NCBI RefSeq assembly: GCF_000189635.1
Contig: NW_002476234.1
Coordinates: 1-64,000 of the forward strand
DNA length: 64,000 nt
Reading direction: 5' to 3'
Source: Tetrahymena thermophila SB210
Taxonomy: Eukaryota > Ciliophora > Oligohymenophorea > Hymenostomatida > Tetrahymenidae
Shown: one piece after another, positions 26,179 to 38,247 of the stretch
Position numbering within the stretch: position 1 is the first letter of the stretch
Layout of the letters: each line of letters opens with the position of its first letter
The notes under the pieces: model-generated
What the model was told of the DNA's origin: nothing
Database searches by the model: none
The model's input: the letters and a program-made list of their open reading frames with translations, nothing else
Made by a program: the position numbers and the translations under genes

Positions 26179-29100
26179 TCAATTTATTGATATTTGATAC
26201 ATATTATGTGTCCATAGTAATAAATTCTGTACAAAAGTATGAAATTTTATTTTAATATGAATTTAAGACTTGGCTAAAAAGAAGAAATCTCTCATTAGTA
26301 TATATTATTATTATGATGAATTATTTATTTTATAAATATTATCAATTTTTAACAGTTGCCATAAATCAATCTATCTTATAATTGAATTTAAATTTAATGA
26401 AAGTAATTTAAACTAATTAATTATCTTTCTAAACTATTGAAATTTTTCAATATCTATCTAATATGATATATGGCACTTATAATTTTATATATTTTAAAAA
26501 TATTCTATATACAATAAATACATTTCTTATTATCTAACGCTTTATGTAAGTTAATCTATCTAACGCTTATTTAATAAATTTTAACTATATTTACATTGTC
26601 AATTTTTCAATTTTCTAAAATTTGTATCTTGAATTTATCTTTTTTATTTAATATTTTAAATTTTAATAAATTATGTTTAAATTTTAAATGCTAATTACCT
26701 TTCTGCATGGGTGAGATCTTTTTCACTATATTGCATTTAGGTATCTATTTTAATATCATTATTTGGTTTATGAAAATTTTGATGTAAGGAATTGTGCTAG
26801 CATGACTCTAAATATTTAATTTTCTTCTTTATTTTTTTTGTCTACTTATATAATTGATCCAATTTAATTTCAGTAAAAGATGCAAACGATAGACTATCAT
26901 TCAGTTCTTTCGTGTTGTGGAATCTGTTTTTTAAAATGTATTTAAATTTTAATCACACAAATTTTAATTTAAATTATGTTAAAAATATTAATAAAAATAT
27001 TTTTGAAATGGTTTAAAATTACAAATCTTCATTTTCGTTGCTGCTTTTCAAACTGTTGTTTCTTTGATTTTTGTTAGAATATTTTTTTGATAAATCTCTG
27101 CTGCTTCTATTTGTGTTTGAATAACTTGAAATTTTATTTACATGTATAGATCTAGTGCTTTTTGACAACCCTTGTGATTAATTTAATGATTGTAAACTGG
27201 CATTATTTTCTAAGTTTTCAGTTGATTTATTATATAAACTTTGCTGGTGGTTAGCAAAGTAAGGATTTAACAGTGAGCTTTACACTTCCATTTAATTTTG
27301 GATATAATTTTATATTGGATTATTTAAATTAACTGATCTTTCTTTAAACGAAGGAGAAGGTTTGTAATTATTCTTTTTTACCTCTAATTCTTTGTAAATA
27401 TGTTTATCAATAGTTGAGTTTGGTTTATTATTATAAAAATCAGAAAAATAAGGTTAAGAAGAACTGATTTTATTTGCTTATTTAGTTTATGAATTATTTG
27501 TTGTGGAAGATAAAATTTAATTCATTGAGTGCTAACTAAAAGTGGCTCCTCTTTTACTGTTGCTGGCCTAGCTATTTAAATCTTCTGTAGAATTACATGG
27601 CTTATAATCTAAATGGTGTAGAGTGGATTGCTAAGAAATTAAATTTTTTTGAACATCCTTCTCAAACTTCGATGACAGAGGTGGCATATTATGAATGCTT
27701 GATAATGTCTAACTCTTAAAAGCTTTATTACTTTTATTTTTTTTCTTTGTTTCAAATTCTTTTAAAGACTCCATAGCCTCTCTATCAATTTTTTTAACTT
27801 CTGTAAACTTATATTGCTATTTTGGCATAAAAAAATCTAAATTTTCTTAGGATTAAAGAGAATTTTGTTTTTTAGAAATAAATGCAGCTACATCTTCTTT
27901 GACTTCATTTAAAACTTCCTTTGGTTCTCTGTAAGTTAGAAATTTGTTCAAACATTTAAATTACTCTTTTTACTAAGGAGTCAAAGATTATATTTTAGAG
28001 TCTATTTTTTTTTTATGTATTATCCTTCTGTAGTTAAATGTGTTAATATCAGAATTGTTAAAATTCGATTAGTTTACAGATTTAGATTTGAAATGTGAAG
28101 CAAGGTATAACTTTTAATAATCTTTAAGTAGTTCATTTGCTTTATTTCTGTTTGTTTCTTACCCTTTCTCAACAAGTAGCTTCGATTTTTCTGATATTGA
28201 GTTTAAATCTATTTAAAAAAGTTTGGCATCTACTGATCCAGGTAATATATGAGCTGGTAGATTACTCTTAAATAAATTATCTTTCGTAATAAGACTTAGT
28301 TTAGTTGACCCTTTTCTACTAAATTTATTTTAATCTTGTTCATCGATAGATAAATTCATTTTTTCTTAGCTAGCAGATTACATTCTATCTGTCTTATTTT
28401 ATTCATTGTTATTAGCTGTATCATTATTCAAGCCTAGGAATTTTTTGAATCCATCTTTGTTCTTCATAAATGCAGTAAATGCAATACCCTTTGCAATAAG
28501 TTACCTCCTTTAATCATTCGAATTACGATTAGAAGTTTAAATTTATGCTTCTTGGCTAAATGAATTGTCGAGAAAAGTTGGTTTTCTTTCATTTTTAAAT
28601 TAATTTACTTCAACATCATCACAATTTTGTTACTAGTATTACTAATTTAGCAAAGTAAATGATATTGTATCTTTTTGCTAGTTATCATTGCTATCTTAAA
28701 CACTAGCATTGTCAGGAGTATCTAGCTGGTTCAAAGATGACTATTTCTGATAATTATCCTTAGCATTTACAACAATCTAATTCTCATCCTTCATAACTTT
28801 TTTTAAAAACCTGTTTACCAGTAGTGAATGCTTGGACATTTAAACCAATTATTGTGCATTTTTAATCTCCTCTCTTCGCTTAATTATCATATCAATAATC
28901 TTTTGTCTTTGCTTTGGATCTGAAACTTTTTAAATAGTTCTATTAATGGTATCCTTGTCATATACATCTAGCATAGATTAAAATAATTTATTTAATTCTT
29001 TATTTTCTGGATTTTATTTTTAATTTTTGCTTTTGTTAGCTTAATTAGCTTCGTTTTCATTTTAATTAAAAAATGAAGATATCCTCCTATAGCTATTTAG

Positions 29101-29532
29101 CTAATAGATCTATGGATGCTTGCTAAATGAGTTATTCATTTCTGATTAGTTGTCGTTTTCGTTCTATGAATTACTCTAATTTACGTTAGAATTCGTTCTT
29201 TTTTTATTTTATGCTGAGTCTAAATTTGCTCTTCTCATTATTGATAAGTAGCAAAGCTTATCTTCAGATTTATTCTTAGCATGTTATTATCTCAATTTTT
29301 AAATCTCATTTGCCAAATTGCTATTGTTATAATCTTTGCAAAATATACTTTTTCTCTTTTCCTATAGTATGTTTTTCATAGAAAGAGTTTATTAGTTAAA
29401 ATTTTCATTTTAATTTTCAGATGTAGCCTTCCTTTAGTTTTTTGGAGTTGATAATGTACTATTAATGTATTGGCCTGAAAACGATGTTTTCCTCACTTAA
29501 AATTAAGAATCACCATAATATTCACTATTCAT
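26179..29532 (-). CDS. Large Asn/Gln/Ser-rich protein of unknown function
   Basis: Exon 1 is 29532-27023 (836 codons), exon 2 is 26923-26699, and exon 3 is possibly 26584-26179; 1,046 aa if so. If exon 2 is not spliced, the protein stops at a TGA at 26599 (about 944 aa). The sequence is hydrophilic and low-complexity with many Asn, Gln, Ser and Lys. There are short better-ordered segments: RKTSFSGQYINSTLSTP near the N-terminus, a charged helix near residue 200 (KQRQKIIDMIIKRREEIKNA), and AKGIAFTAFMKNKDGFKKFLG (about 345). No membrane segments or known domain. Regulatory or scaffold roles are typical of such ciliate proteins, but nothing here shows one. Confidence 0.7.
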
Positions 29533-30732
29533 TCTATGTAAAAGTGTTTTAAAATAGTTTTGAGGCAATACTAGGAGCTTTTAAAAAATAATTTTAACTT
29601 CTTTTGTATTTTATTATTTCTAGAGATATATGTATTTATTTTAGTTATTTCAAATAAGTTAATTCAATTTAGGTGATAGTATGCTATCAAAATTTTTTCG
29701 ATTTCTTAAGATTTATCAAACAATCAAAAGAATAATTTGGGTTATTAAGTAAATTTAATTCAATTATTAATGGTTAGAGATTCACCTAAACTAATATCTT
29801 AGATTACAAATTTACTGATTAACCTTATAAACTTTTTAGTAGCTAATATAAGATGTAATTCTTGTTTGATTGAACTAAATTAAATTATAATTTTTAATAA
29901 ACTGCACCAATTTTATTTCTAAATATTTTAGAAATCCTAAAGCAGTAAGATTTTGTTGTTAATAGAATTCTATCAGAGTACTTTATCATAAATAGATTAC
30001 TTTTAAAATATTTAATGAATTGTTTTTTAAAGTTTTTGGAGCTAGATTAAATTATAATTTTTAATAACCTGCACCAATTTCATTTCTAAATATTTTAGAA
30101 ACCCTAAATCAGCTAATGATTATATTGTTAATAAAATTCTATCAGTTTACTTTATCATAAATTGAAATATTTTTAAAACATTTAATTAGTTGCTATAGAG
30201 TGTTTTTAGGAGCCAAAATTAGAATTTTTCTTGAAAAATAGGGTAATAAAAAAATATATATTTATTTTTGTATTTATCCCCCTAATTATGAACATTATCC
30301 ATATGAAAAATATTGAATAGATTAATTTATTTATATTAGACTTGCAAATTTACTTTGGACTAAAATACTTTTTATATTTGCTAAAGCAATAATAGCAAGA
30401 AATTATTAGTTCTTTACAAAATTATATTTTATAACAAATAAAAATAAAAAAAACATTTTTCCTTTTAATTTAATTTATGGCATGATCAAGTAAAAAAAAG
30501 CATGAATAGTAATAAATTTACTAAATAAAAAAACATCTAATTAAATATGTATTATTTTAATGAAAAAAAGCATTATCTTTTATATTATTATAATAATTTT
30601 ATACATAAAAAAAAGAATTTAATTTGTAAAATTAAACTTTTTTGTTGTTAAAAATATGAATACAGAATTAATGATGGAATTTAATTACTAAAACTAAGTA
30701 AAATTAATAATATTAAAATAAAGGAAAAGGTT
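29533..30732. other. Intergenic region with a tandem duplication
   Basis: AT-rich spacer between two minus-strand genes. The middle (29879-30215) is a two-copy direct duplication, listed below. No gene seen. Confidence 0.6.
29879..30215. repeat. Tandem direct duplication, two ~170-base copies
   Basis: Copy 1 is about 29879-30044 and copy 2 about 30045-30215. Both begin with ATTAAATTATAATTTTTAAT and share CTGCACCAATTT, a small palindrome TCTAAATATTTTAGA, TTCTATCAG and ACTTTATCATAAAT, with scattered substitutions. The copies abut directly, indicating a local duplication in non-coding DNA. Confidence 0.85.
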
Positions 30733-32657
30733 TCACTTTTTCTTTTTTTGAGCAGCTTTATATTCAGCAATAATTTGATCTTGAACTTCCATACCTTTAC
30801 GCCATTTAAGTTCTCTCTTCATACGAACAATTTATTCATTACATTAATCTACAAATTCTTTTTCAAGCTAGAGTTCCTCTTGAGACTTTAACAATTCTTC
30901 TACTTCTAAGATAGTTGAATTCATATCTTTAAGAACAGTAGCCCAATCTGGAATAATGAATTTAGGTTCTTTCTTCTTTTTCTTTTTAGGAGGAGCTGCA
31001 TAGACCTTAAGATCAGCAGGTTTTTTTGTAATTGGATCAAATGGTTTTTTAGTTTTAAAATCTATATAAAGTGGTTCGATATATTCAGCCCTCACAGGAT
31101 AATCTGTGAATTTTTTATATATGTCTTTTACTCTAATACTCCTAGCCATTTTCTCTTTCATAACAACAGCTTCGTCAGTATAATTGGAAGCAACACCATT
31201 TTTTTATGCCTATTGATTACATATATAAAATTTAAATAAAAGTACAATTTTTTTAAATTTACAATTTCAATCAACTTTTCCAGCTTTTAAACTTATTCTG
31301 GATTGCAATTGCCAATGTCTAAATTATCAAACTCATAACGAAGGTCTCTTTCAGATTCTAAACGATCAATTTAATTTTACATAAGTTCTAGAACATCAGC
31401 ATCTAACTAGACACCTCTTTTTTCAGCATCTTCTCTAAGTTCTCTTATTCTGTTTGCTGATTTTCTAATAGTTTTATAATCTTTAACAATTTTTAAAGAA
31501 GAAATAAATTCCTTAATATGATTTTAAGTCTTAAGTCTTTCTTAAATGATTTTAGCATCATTAAGAAGCTTAAGGTCTATCTCAATAATTAAAACATTTT
31601 ATTATTATTATATGCTGTATTGTTCAATTTCATTTAATTTTTCAGTGAGACCTTTATATTCGTATTCTTTCATCTTTTCTTTTAACTATTCTGAATGATG
31701 AGCTATATTTTCCCAACACTTCAAACATTTGCCATCCATTCTTTCTTGAATAGAACTGCTGTGATTTTCCCATGCCCATTCAATTCTGTAGTATTTATCA
31801 CAAAAGAATTTTCTGCAAGTTGAGCACCAATGCTTTTTAATTGAATCATTAAAGACCTTTTAAATAGAAAATTGATTGATATTCATTATTATATTGCAAC
31901 TAACAAAAATTATCAAATTAAATGAATTTATATTTTAATTTAAAGTTATTAGATACTTCGTTTGTGGCAGCACATCTCAAAGCGAGTTTATGACTTTTTG
32001 TAAGAGCAATAATTTCTGGATTAGTAGCCAAATCTAATACTTCATGTCCACGGCTATTCTTACCAGTAACTTCAACACCAAGCATCATAAAACATTAAAA
32101 TACTTGCAGATTTCCTCCACTAGCTGCCAAATGCACACAATTATTTCCAAATGCATCTATATCGTCCCAATTGAGACCATTCTATTAAAAATAGAAAAAA
32201 AAAAATATTTTCAATTAGAAAATATAAATAAATTATATTATTTTATTTTCATTGTAAATCAATGATTTACTTTAATTAATATCCAAACAATGTTTAGGAA
32301 GCCTTTATAACTAGCCCATTATAAAGGTGTTTATTTGATAGAAGTATTAATGACACCTAAAGTTGCCCTCTTATCGTGAAGTGTATCTTCAACATATTAC
32401 TTGTGGGCATCATATTATATAAGTAATCTAACAATATCTGTATGTCCTTTACAAGCAGCCCAAATAATTGGTGTCCATTTTTTCTTATCTTCGTGATTAA
32501 TGTTTTTATATTGCTTCTTCTCTAAGAGCTTCTTTAATTCTGCATACATTCCTTTAGAAGCATAAGAAATCAATTTTTCATTCCCCTTATTTTTAACTTC
32601 TTCTTCGTTCTCTTCCTCTTCAAGATCGTTAGGATCTAAATCGTCTCTATTATCCAT
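30733..32657 (-). CDS. Ankyrin-repeat protein with Cys-rich zinc-binding segment
   Basis: Four exons on the minus strand: 32657-32271, 32181-31957, 31856-31263 and 31209-30733; 560 aa, all junctions in phase. The N-terminus is acidic (LEEEENEEE). Residues about 25-200 hold three to four ankyrin repeats (WTPIIWAACKGHTDIVRLLI; TPLQWASYKGFLNIVWILI; NNCVHLAASGGNLQVFQCF). A Cys/His cluster follows at about 212-255 (HWCSTCRKFFC, then CLKCW and HH), plausibly binding zinc. Residues about 260-400 are helical and coiled-coil-like, then a conserved-looking PVRAEYIEPLYIDF block and a lysine-rich C-terminus (AAQKKKK). It is probably a cytoplasmic or ciliary scaffold. The ankyrin call is firm; the zinc cluster is inferred from Cys spacing. 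Confidence 0.88.
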
Positions 32658-33454
32658 TTCCTATTTTATTTACTACTATTCTTAATTGTTAATAAACAAA
32701 ATCTTATATTCTTTATGTCAAGTTTTTTGTTTATTTAACTAACTAACTAACAAACAAAAAAAATAAACTAAATTGTGTTAAATGATTTAATTTTCTATGA
32801 TTTTTTCAATATAATTTTTCTTCTATCTTTGTTTGTTATGTTTTTTTCTATTAAATTTTGTATACTCTCTACATAATTGATAGTCAGTTTTCTATATAAA
32901 TTAGGGGTGTTTGATAAATTGAATGATTATCTCTCAATTAATAGAATTAAAACTTAGACATTAATCAGTTGCTTTTTTTTAATGATCAAAAGAATTTTTA
33001 TTATTAATTATGATTGTCATATATTTATTTATTAATTAATTAATATATAGATTTTCTGACTTCAAAAATTTTAATTTTGCCATTTTTTATTTACAAAAAG
33101 CTTGAAAAGAATTTTTGTGAAATTCATTTTATTTAATGATTAAAATGGAAATTTTTCAAAAAGTAAAATGAAAATATTGAGATAAGTTTGTTTAGTTTTG
33201 GTATTTAGACTTAGTATGAGTAATGAATTTTGTTATAGATTTATAAAAAAAATAAATTATAAAATTTATTTAGCAATAAATCAATTATTAGAACTGGCTC
33301 ACATGATATTTGATATTTTTTGTATCTTAAATTTTAAATTTTGAGCAGAATTTTATTTTTGAAGATTAAATATTTAATTAAATTAAGAATTATTTGATAC
33401 AATTTAAATAGTTTTTTTAGTAGAAATATAGATAGCATTAACAAAGATAAATAG
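32658..33454. other. Intergenic, AT-rich
   Basis: Divergent spacer shared by the ankyrin gene and TMEM107, so it should hold both promoters. No other feature seen. Confidence 0.6.
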
Positions 33455-34119
33455 ATGTCTTCTGCCAGTATACTTATTCCCTCTAAATTTATTGCAATTA
33501 TCCTGCACGTAATTATATCAGGATGCATATTAGCAAATTATGTAATTACTTACTTTTTTACTGCCCCAAACAAATATTGTTTAAAATTGAATATCTTAGG
33601 AAGACAATATTTTGTCAGCAAATATTAATAAATTAAACTCAGATGGTTCTACTAATAGTTAATGGTCAACGGCATAAGCAAGGTGAATATTAAAATATTA
33701 AATCTAAAAGTAAATATATCTGAATTAAAAATAGTATTGTAGCTGCTATGGTTACTTCTGAGATATTTTTATTTATTGAAATTATTATCTTATTTATTGG
33801 AATCAACATGTACTGCGATAAGCTTAACATATTACGTAAAATAATAAATAAAAGTGATAGAATCTTTAAAATAAAATAAAATTAATATATAGAAACAATA
33901 GGTCATAGCATAGGTGTAATTCTTTATTCTTGGTTTACATTAGATAGCTGGATGTATAATGAAATTTGGTCTCCTTGGTTCTTTTTTAGGTAATTAATTT
34001 TAAATTTCAATTCCTTAATTGCTAACAAATAAATAATAAATAACAGTTTTTGCCCTTTTGCTGGTGAGATTTACTAGGCTGTTTCATCATTACTTTATTA
34101 CAAAAGATATAGAGCTTGA
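33455..34119 (+). CDS. TMEM107: TMEM107-like ciliary transition-zone protein
   Basis: Five small exons, 33455-33541, 33600-33682, 33735-33835, 33902-33989 and 34047-34119; 143 aa, in phase throughout. It has four hydrophobic segments: PSKFIAIILHVIISGCILAN (about 9-28), VAAMVTSEIFLFIEIIILFI (about 59-78), HSIGVILYSWFTLDSW, and a last helix around FCPFAGEIYQAVSSLLYY. Size, four-helix layout, the Asp-Asn after helix 1 and the WF...W pattern before helix 4 match the TMEM107 family of MKS-complex proteins that build the ciliary gate. Its neighbours are unrelated. Assignment is from remembered family features, not a search. Confidence 0.8.
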
Positions 34120-35306
34120 TATATCATAATTGATTTTATTAATAATGAGGGAGATCTTTTAAATATTTTTGAAATAACTTAAAAATAAGTAAGTAAATGT
34201 GAAATAAGTAAAATAAATAGGAAAGAGTATAAATTGCTTTGCTTGTATATAATATATTATATATTAATAATATTTTAGCTATATAAATATTAAATTAATT
34301 ATCAATTCTCTAGTAAAATTTTTAATTTTATGAAAATACTTAGATTTTTTCAAATAACTAATTAAAAGCATTTATTAATACAAAAATTTTATAGTATATT
34401 AGCTTGAATTGCCTAAAAAAACAATTTTATAAATTCATAATTACACAATTCACCTCAATTAATTATACTCTCTTTTAAATTTTTATAAACAAATATTTAT
34501 TAATTATTTATTAAGATAGATAACTTAAACTAAACAAAAATTTAAGCAATTTTCCCTCTTAAATAATTAAAAAAATTAATTTTTAACTTTAAATATAAAA
34601 CAAAATGCTTTTCTAATATTTAAAAATTTAGCAATTAAATTAAATATGATGATTAAATATTTTATTCATCATCTAATTTGATAGTTTTATTTTCAAAAAG
34701 GTGAAAAAAGCATTTAATAAATAAATTTTATGATTTTTGAAAAAATAAAAGTAGTATTTTTTAAAAAAGACAAAGTATACTAAAAATAATAAATTTAGAT
34801 TTTATCTTTTAGCTAAAATATATAAATAAATACTCAATTTTAAACTTTTAAAATGCTTTATAATTAAATTTTATTAGACTCATAAATTGATATTTTTAAT
34901 ATTTGATTTTATATATTATTTTTTATTTAGTTTGCATGAAATCAATCTGCATGTTTGCTTTTGAAACTAACATTTGTTAATCATAGTTATCATGTTTTTA
35001 GCAGTAATTTTCAATATTTGGTTTTTTATTAAATACTAAAATAAGAACTAGAAATCAAAGTGAGAAATTTAAAATTTATGGGAAATATAGAAAGAAATCG
35101 ATGATAAATAATTAATTTAGAGCTTTAGATGATATCTAAACTTTAAACTCTAATCTAAATAAAAATTATTTTGTTAGCTTTAACATCAACCTATTACATC
35201 TTAGATTTTTTAACAGTTTTTATTTTGGTTTTTCTGATCATTAAATAGATATTTATTGTTTTTTTAATTGGTTCTTAACTTTTATTTTTAATATATTTAG
35301 AAAAAA
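34120..35306. other. Intergenic, AT-rich
   Basis: Convergent spacer between TMEM107 and the following minus-strand gene. Very AT-rich; nothing else seen. Confidence 0.6.
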
Positions 35307-37413
35307 TCAATTTATATGTTTTTGGAATGAAGATTAATAATGAATAGGAGGCTTTTTTGCAGATTTGTTAAAGTATAACTGTATAAATTTCGTCTATTGC
35401 AAATTACTAAAATGGCTATTTTGACGATTAGCTGGTTTTTAATCATATATAGGAAAATTGATTATCCTTTAAGAATTTATATTTTAATCTGCATAGTTTG
35501 AATTCATAACTTAAGATTTTTCATCGTTATTTTGATTATCGTTTAGTATTGATGATAATATTAATTATGGTAACTTATTCGTATTTTTTCTTTACCACGG
35601 TGAGTTATAACTTTATTTAGCTTCATTATTGTTTTATGTATTATCTGCTTAACTAATTTTAGGATAGTTACTATTTTTTTAAGGTGTTTATCTTGTTGAA
35701 TCAAATTCATTTTTTTAATTTCCGTTTTTAATTAACCCAATTAAATTGAGGGAATCTCTAGAATCTTTTCTGCTTTAACGAAATGAGCTCTTCCTACTTT
35801 TGTGATCCTCTAATTTGCTAACAGTAGAATTTACTTAATCGTAATCTGGGTAATTTCTAGCTGATTAAGGTAAATAAATCTACTCCTCTTATTCCAAAAA
35901 TAATTATTATTGTTATATAATTTATTGTTAATCTTTATTTGCACTTTGATGGTGCTGCCTTTAGTTTTTTAATAAAAGAGCTTGTTGATTAGCTGCTTTC
36001 TTTGAACTATCTTTCTATTACTGTTAAGATAATTCAATATTATTTCCTGCAAACACATTTCCTTTTAAAATTGGAAGGTTTTTTTATTTTAATTATATAT
36101 TTTAAGATGTAAGAATATCTTCTTATGTTTAATATTTTTGTTTTTCAATTTAAATAGGAGATCGCTCGTTGCTTATGTCATTCATTACTACTTTATAATA
36201 AAAGAGTTAATCAAAAATTTAGCTTTTTTATTTTAAACTTACACGTTGGGATTTTAATCTAAGATGATTATGAAGAAATAGATCTCTGCTTACATCTTAG
36301 AGATTTAAATTTTTTAAATTTAGCTTATTAGTTTAACATAGCTTACTAAATTTAAGTCTGTTCTGATTGCTAATGCACAATCATTTAAGCATTTTTTATT
36401 GGAGAGCGCTCAGTCTTTCCAATATAAGCTTTAGAAGAAGGACTGTCTTTAATTTATGCATTTTAAAGACTACCTCTTAAAAAGAATTAATTTTTAGGAG
36501 AGAGTGTTTATTATTAATGCTATTATTATATTACATTTACATCAAAATACTTTTATAAAATTTTTTTTTCTAATAGTTTTGCTTGACTGATTTATTAACC
36601 TAACTCAAATGAGTCAATAATTTATTATTTACTAGTTTAATCTGCTTCTAAAAATAAAGAATTATTATTTGGATAGTTACTATTGCTTGATTGTGAAATC
36701 ATACCTCCATTAACTCCTTGTACTATTTCTTTATTCGAATTTTCATATTATCTAATTTAAGACTTTGATTTTCTTTTAAAATTTCGAAGGACTATTTTTT
36801 CATCAAAGCTACTATTTTAATTATTGTTATTTGGAATACTATTTTCATCTAATTTATTGTTTTGTTAAATAAAACATTATTTGTGTTAAGGAAAGTCTAC
36901 CATAGATAAAGTTTTGGTAGGCTAATAATTTTTTATATCAGTATTACTCTAAAAATTATATAATTCATCCTATCTTTCCAAATTGTAACCTTAAGCCTTC
37001 TACTAATCATCAATCTTAATATCCTAATCGCATATATATACTGTACAGTCAATTGGCTAATTAAGGCTGTGAAAAACTTGAGGAGTATAGTAGTATTGCT
37101 GTAAAGCAACATTTTATTTATTTTGTGATAAATCATATTTTTTAACGCTTTCTTCATTCTTTATCACTGTTTTTTTCTTTTTACTTTTTTTTCTCTGTTT
37201 AGTATGAATTGAATATTTGATAAACTGATGAGACCCTTCTAGCTCTGAACAAAATAGGTCAAATAAATTATTATTTTCTTACTCCCAAGGTCCTATTTCT
37301 TTATTTTGTTTGAGATTTTCAATAAATAAGCCATCCTAAATGTATGAATTATTTAAAGCCTCGCTTATATTCTTACTAGATTATTTTGTAAGGCACTTCT
37401 AATATCCATCCAT
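35307..37413 (-). CDS. Gln/Asn-rich protein of unknown function
   Basis: Two exons, 37413-36243 and 36190-35307, joined across a 52-base intron with a perfect GTAAGT donor; 684 aa. Without splicing the frame would stop at a TGA at 36211. The protein is hydrophilic. Residues about 60-90 are strongly basic (KQRKKKSKKKKTV), a possible nuclear localisation signal. The middle and C-terminal parts are rich in Gln and Asn with Ser/Lys patches (HKSRKSSFRQSRKDSRDSLN). No domain recognised. It may be a nuclear low-complexity protein, inferred from composition alone. Confidence 0.75.
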
Positions 37414-38247
37414 TTAGTAAAATATAAAGATATTTTAGAATGTAAATATATTGATATAAAGAATATAGATAAATTTTGATATTAATTAAAGAGATAGATT
37501 AATTTGTTTCTATATATTTATGAATGATTTGGATTGAGCGTTCATTACTCAATTTATTAATAAATATTAATTATTATCAATTTCTTTTAATAATCTATCA
37601 GTCATTTATATTCACAAGTTTTAATAAATTTTGATTTATATAAATTCTTTATAAAAAAATTTAACTAATCTTAAAAAATAATTCAATTTTTAGTGTAATG
37701 TAAATCTCTGTACAAAAAATATAAAATTAATGTTTAATTCTTTAAAATATTTCTTTTTAATACTTTTTAAAATCATTTAAAACCTTAATTAAGCTTGCTT
37801 TTTATTAATACTGACTTTGCATAATATAAATTAAAAATTCAGTTAATATAAAAATCAATCATGTGCTTATGAATAATGTAAATCTCATATTTTATTTTTA
37901 CTGGTATTAAGAATAATAAGGCTTAATTGAAGATATGTTAAAAATTAATATACTGTAAGAGAGTTTAGAAAACTTCAGTTTAGATTACAAATATTTTTGG
38001 ACTTCTTGTAATAAAATGTTAAGTGAATATTACTACCTTTGCTAGTTAAGTAAAAACTTAATATTTTACTGAATTTTAATTGTTAAATGTATAATTAATT
38101 AATCTTTTTTTCATAAACAATCTTAAGAATAAGATATTTTAATTTATTTAATAAAGTCTACTGCTTAACAGCTATATTAATTAGCAAAGAGAGTTATAAA
38201 TAAAACTCATAAAAAACAATAAAATTAATAAAATATATTTTAAAAAA
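37414..38247. other. Intergenic, AT-rich
   Basis: Divergent spacer between the Q/N-rich gene and the cyclic-nucleotide-binding gene. AT-rich; no additional feature seen. Confidence 0.6.
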
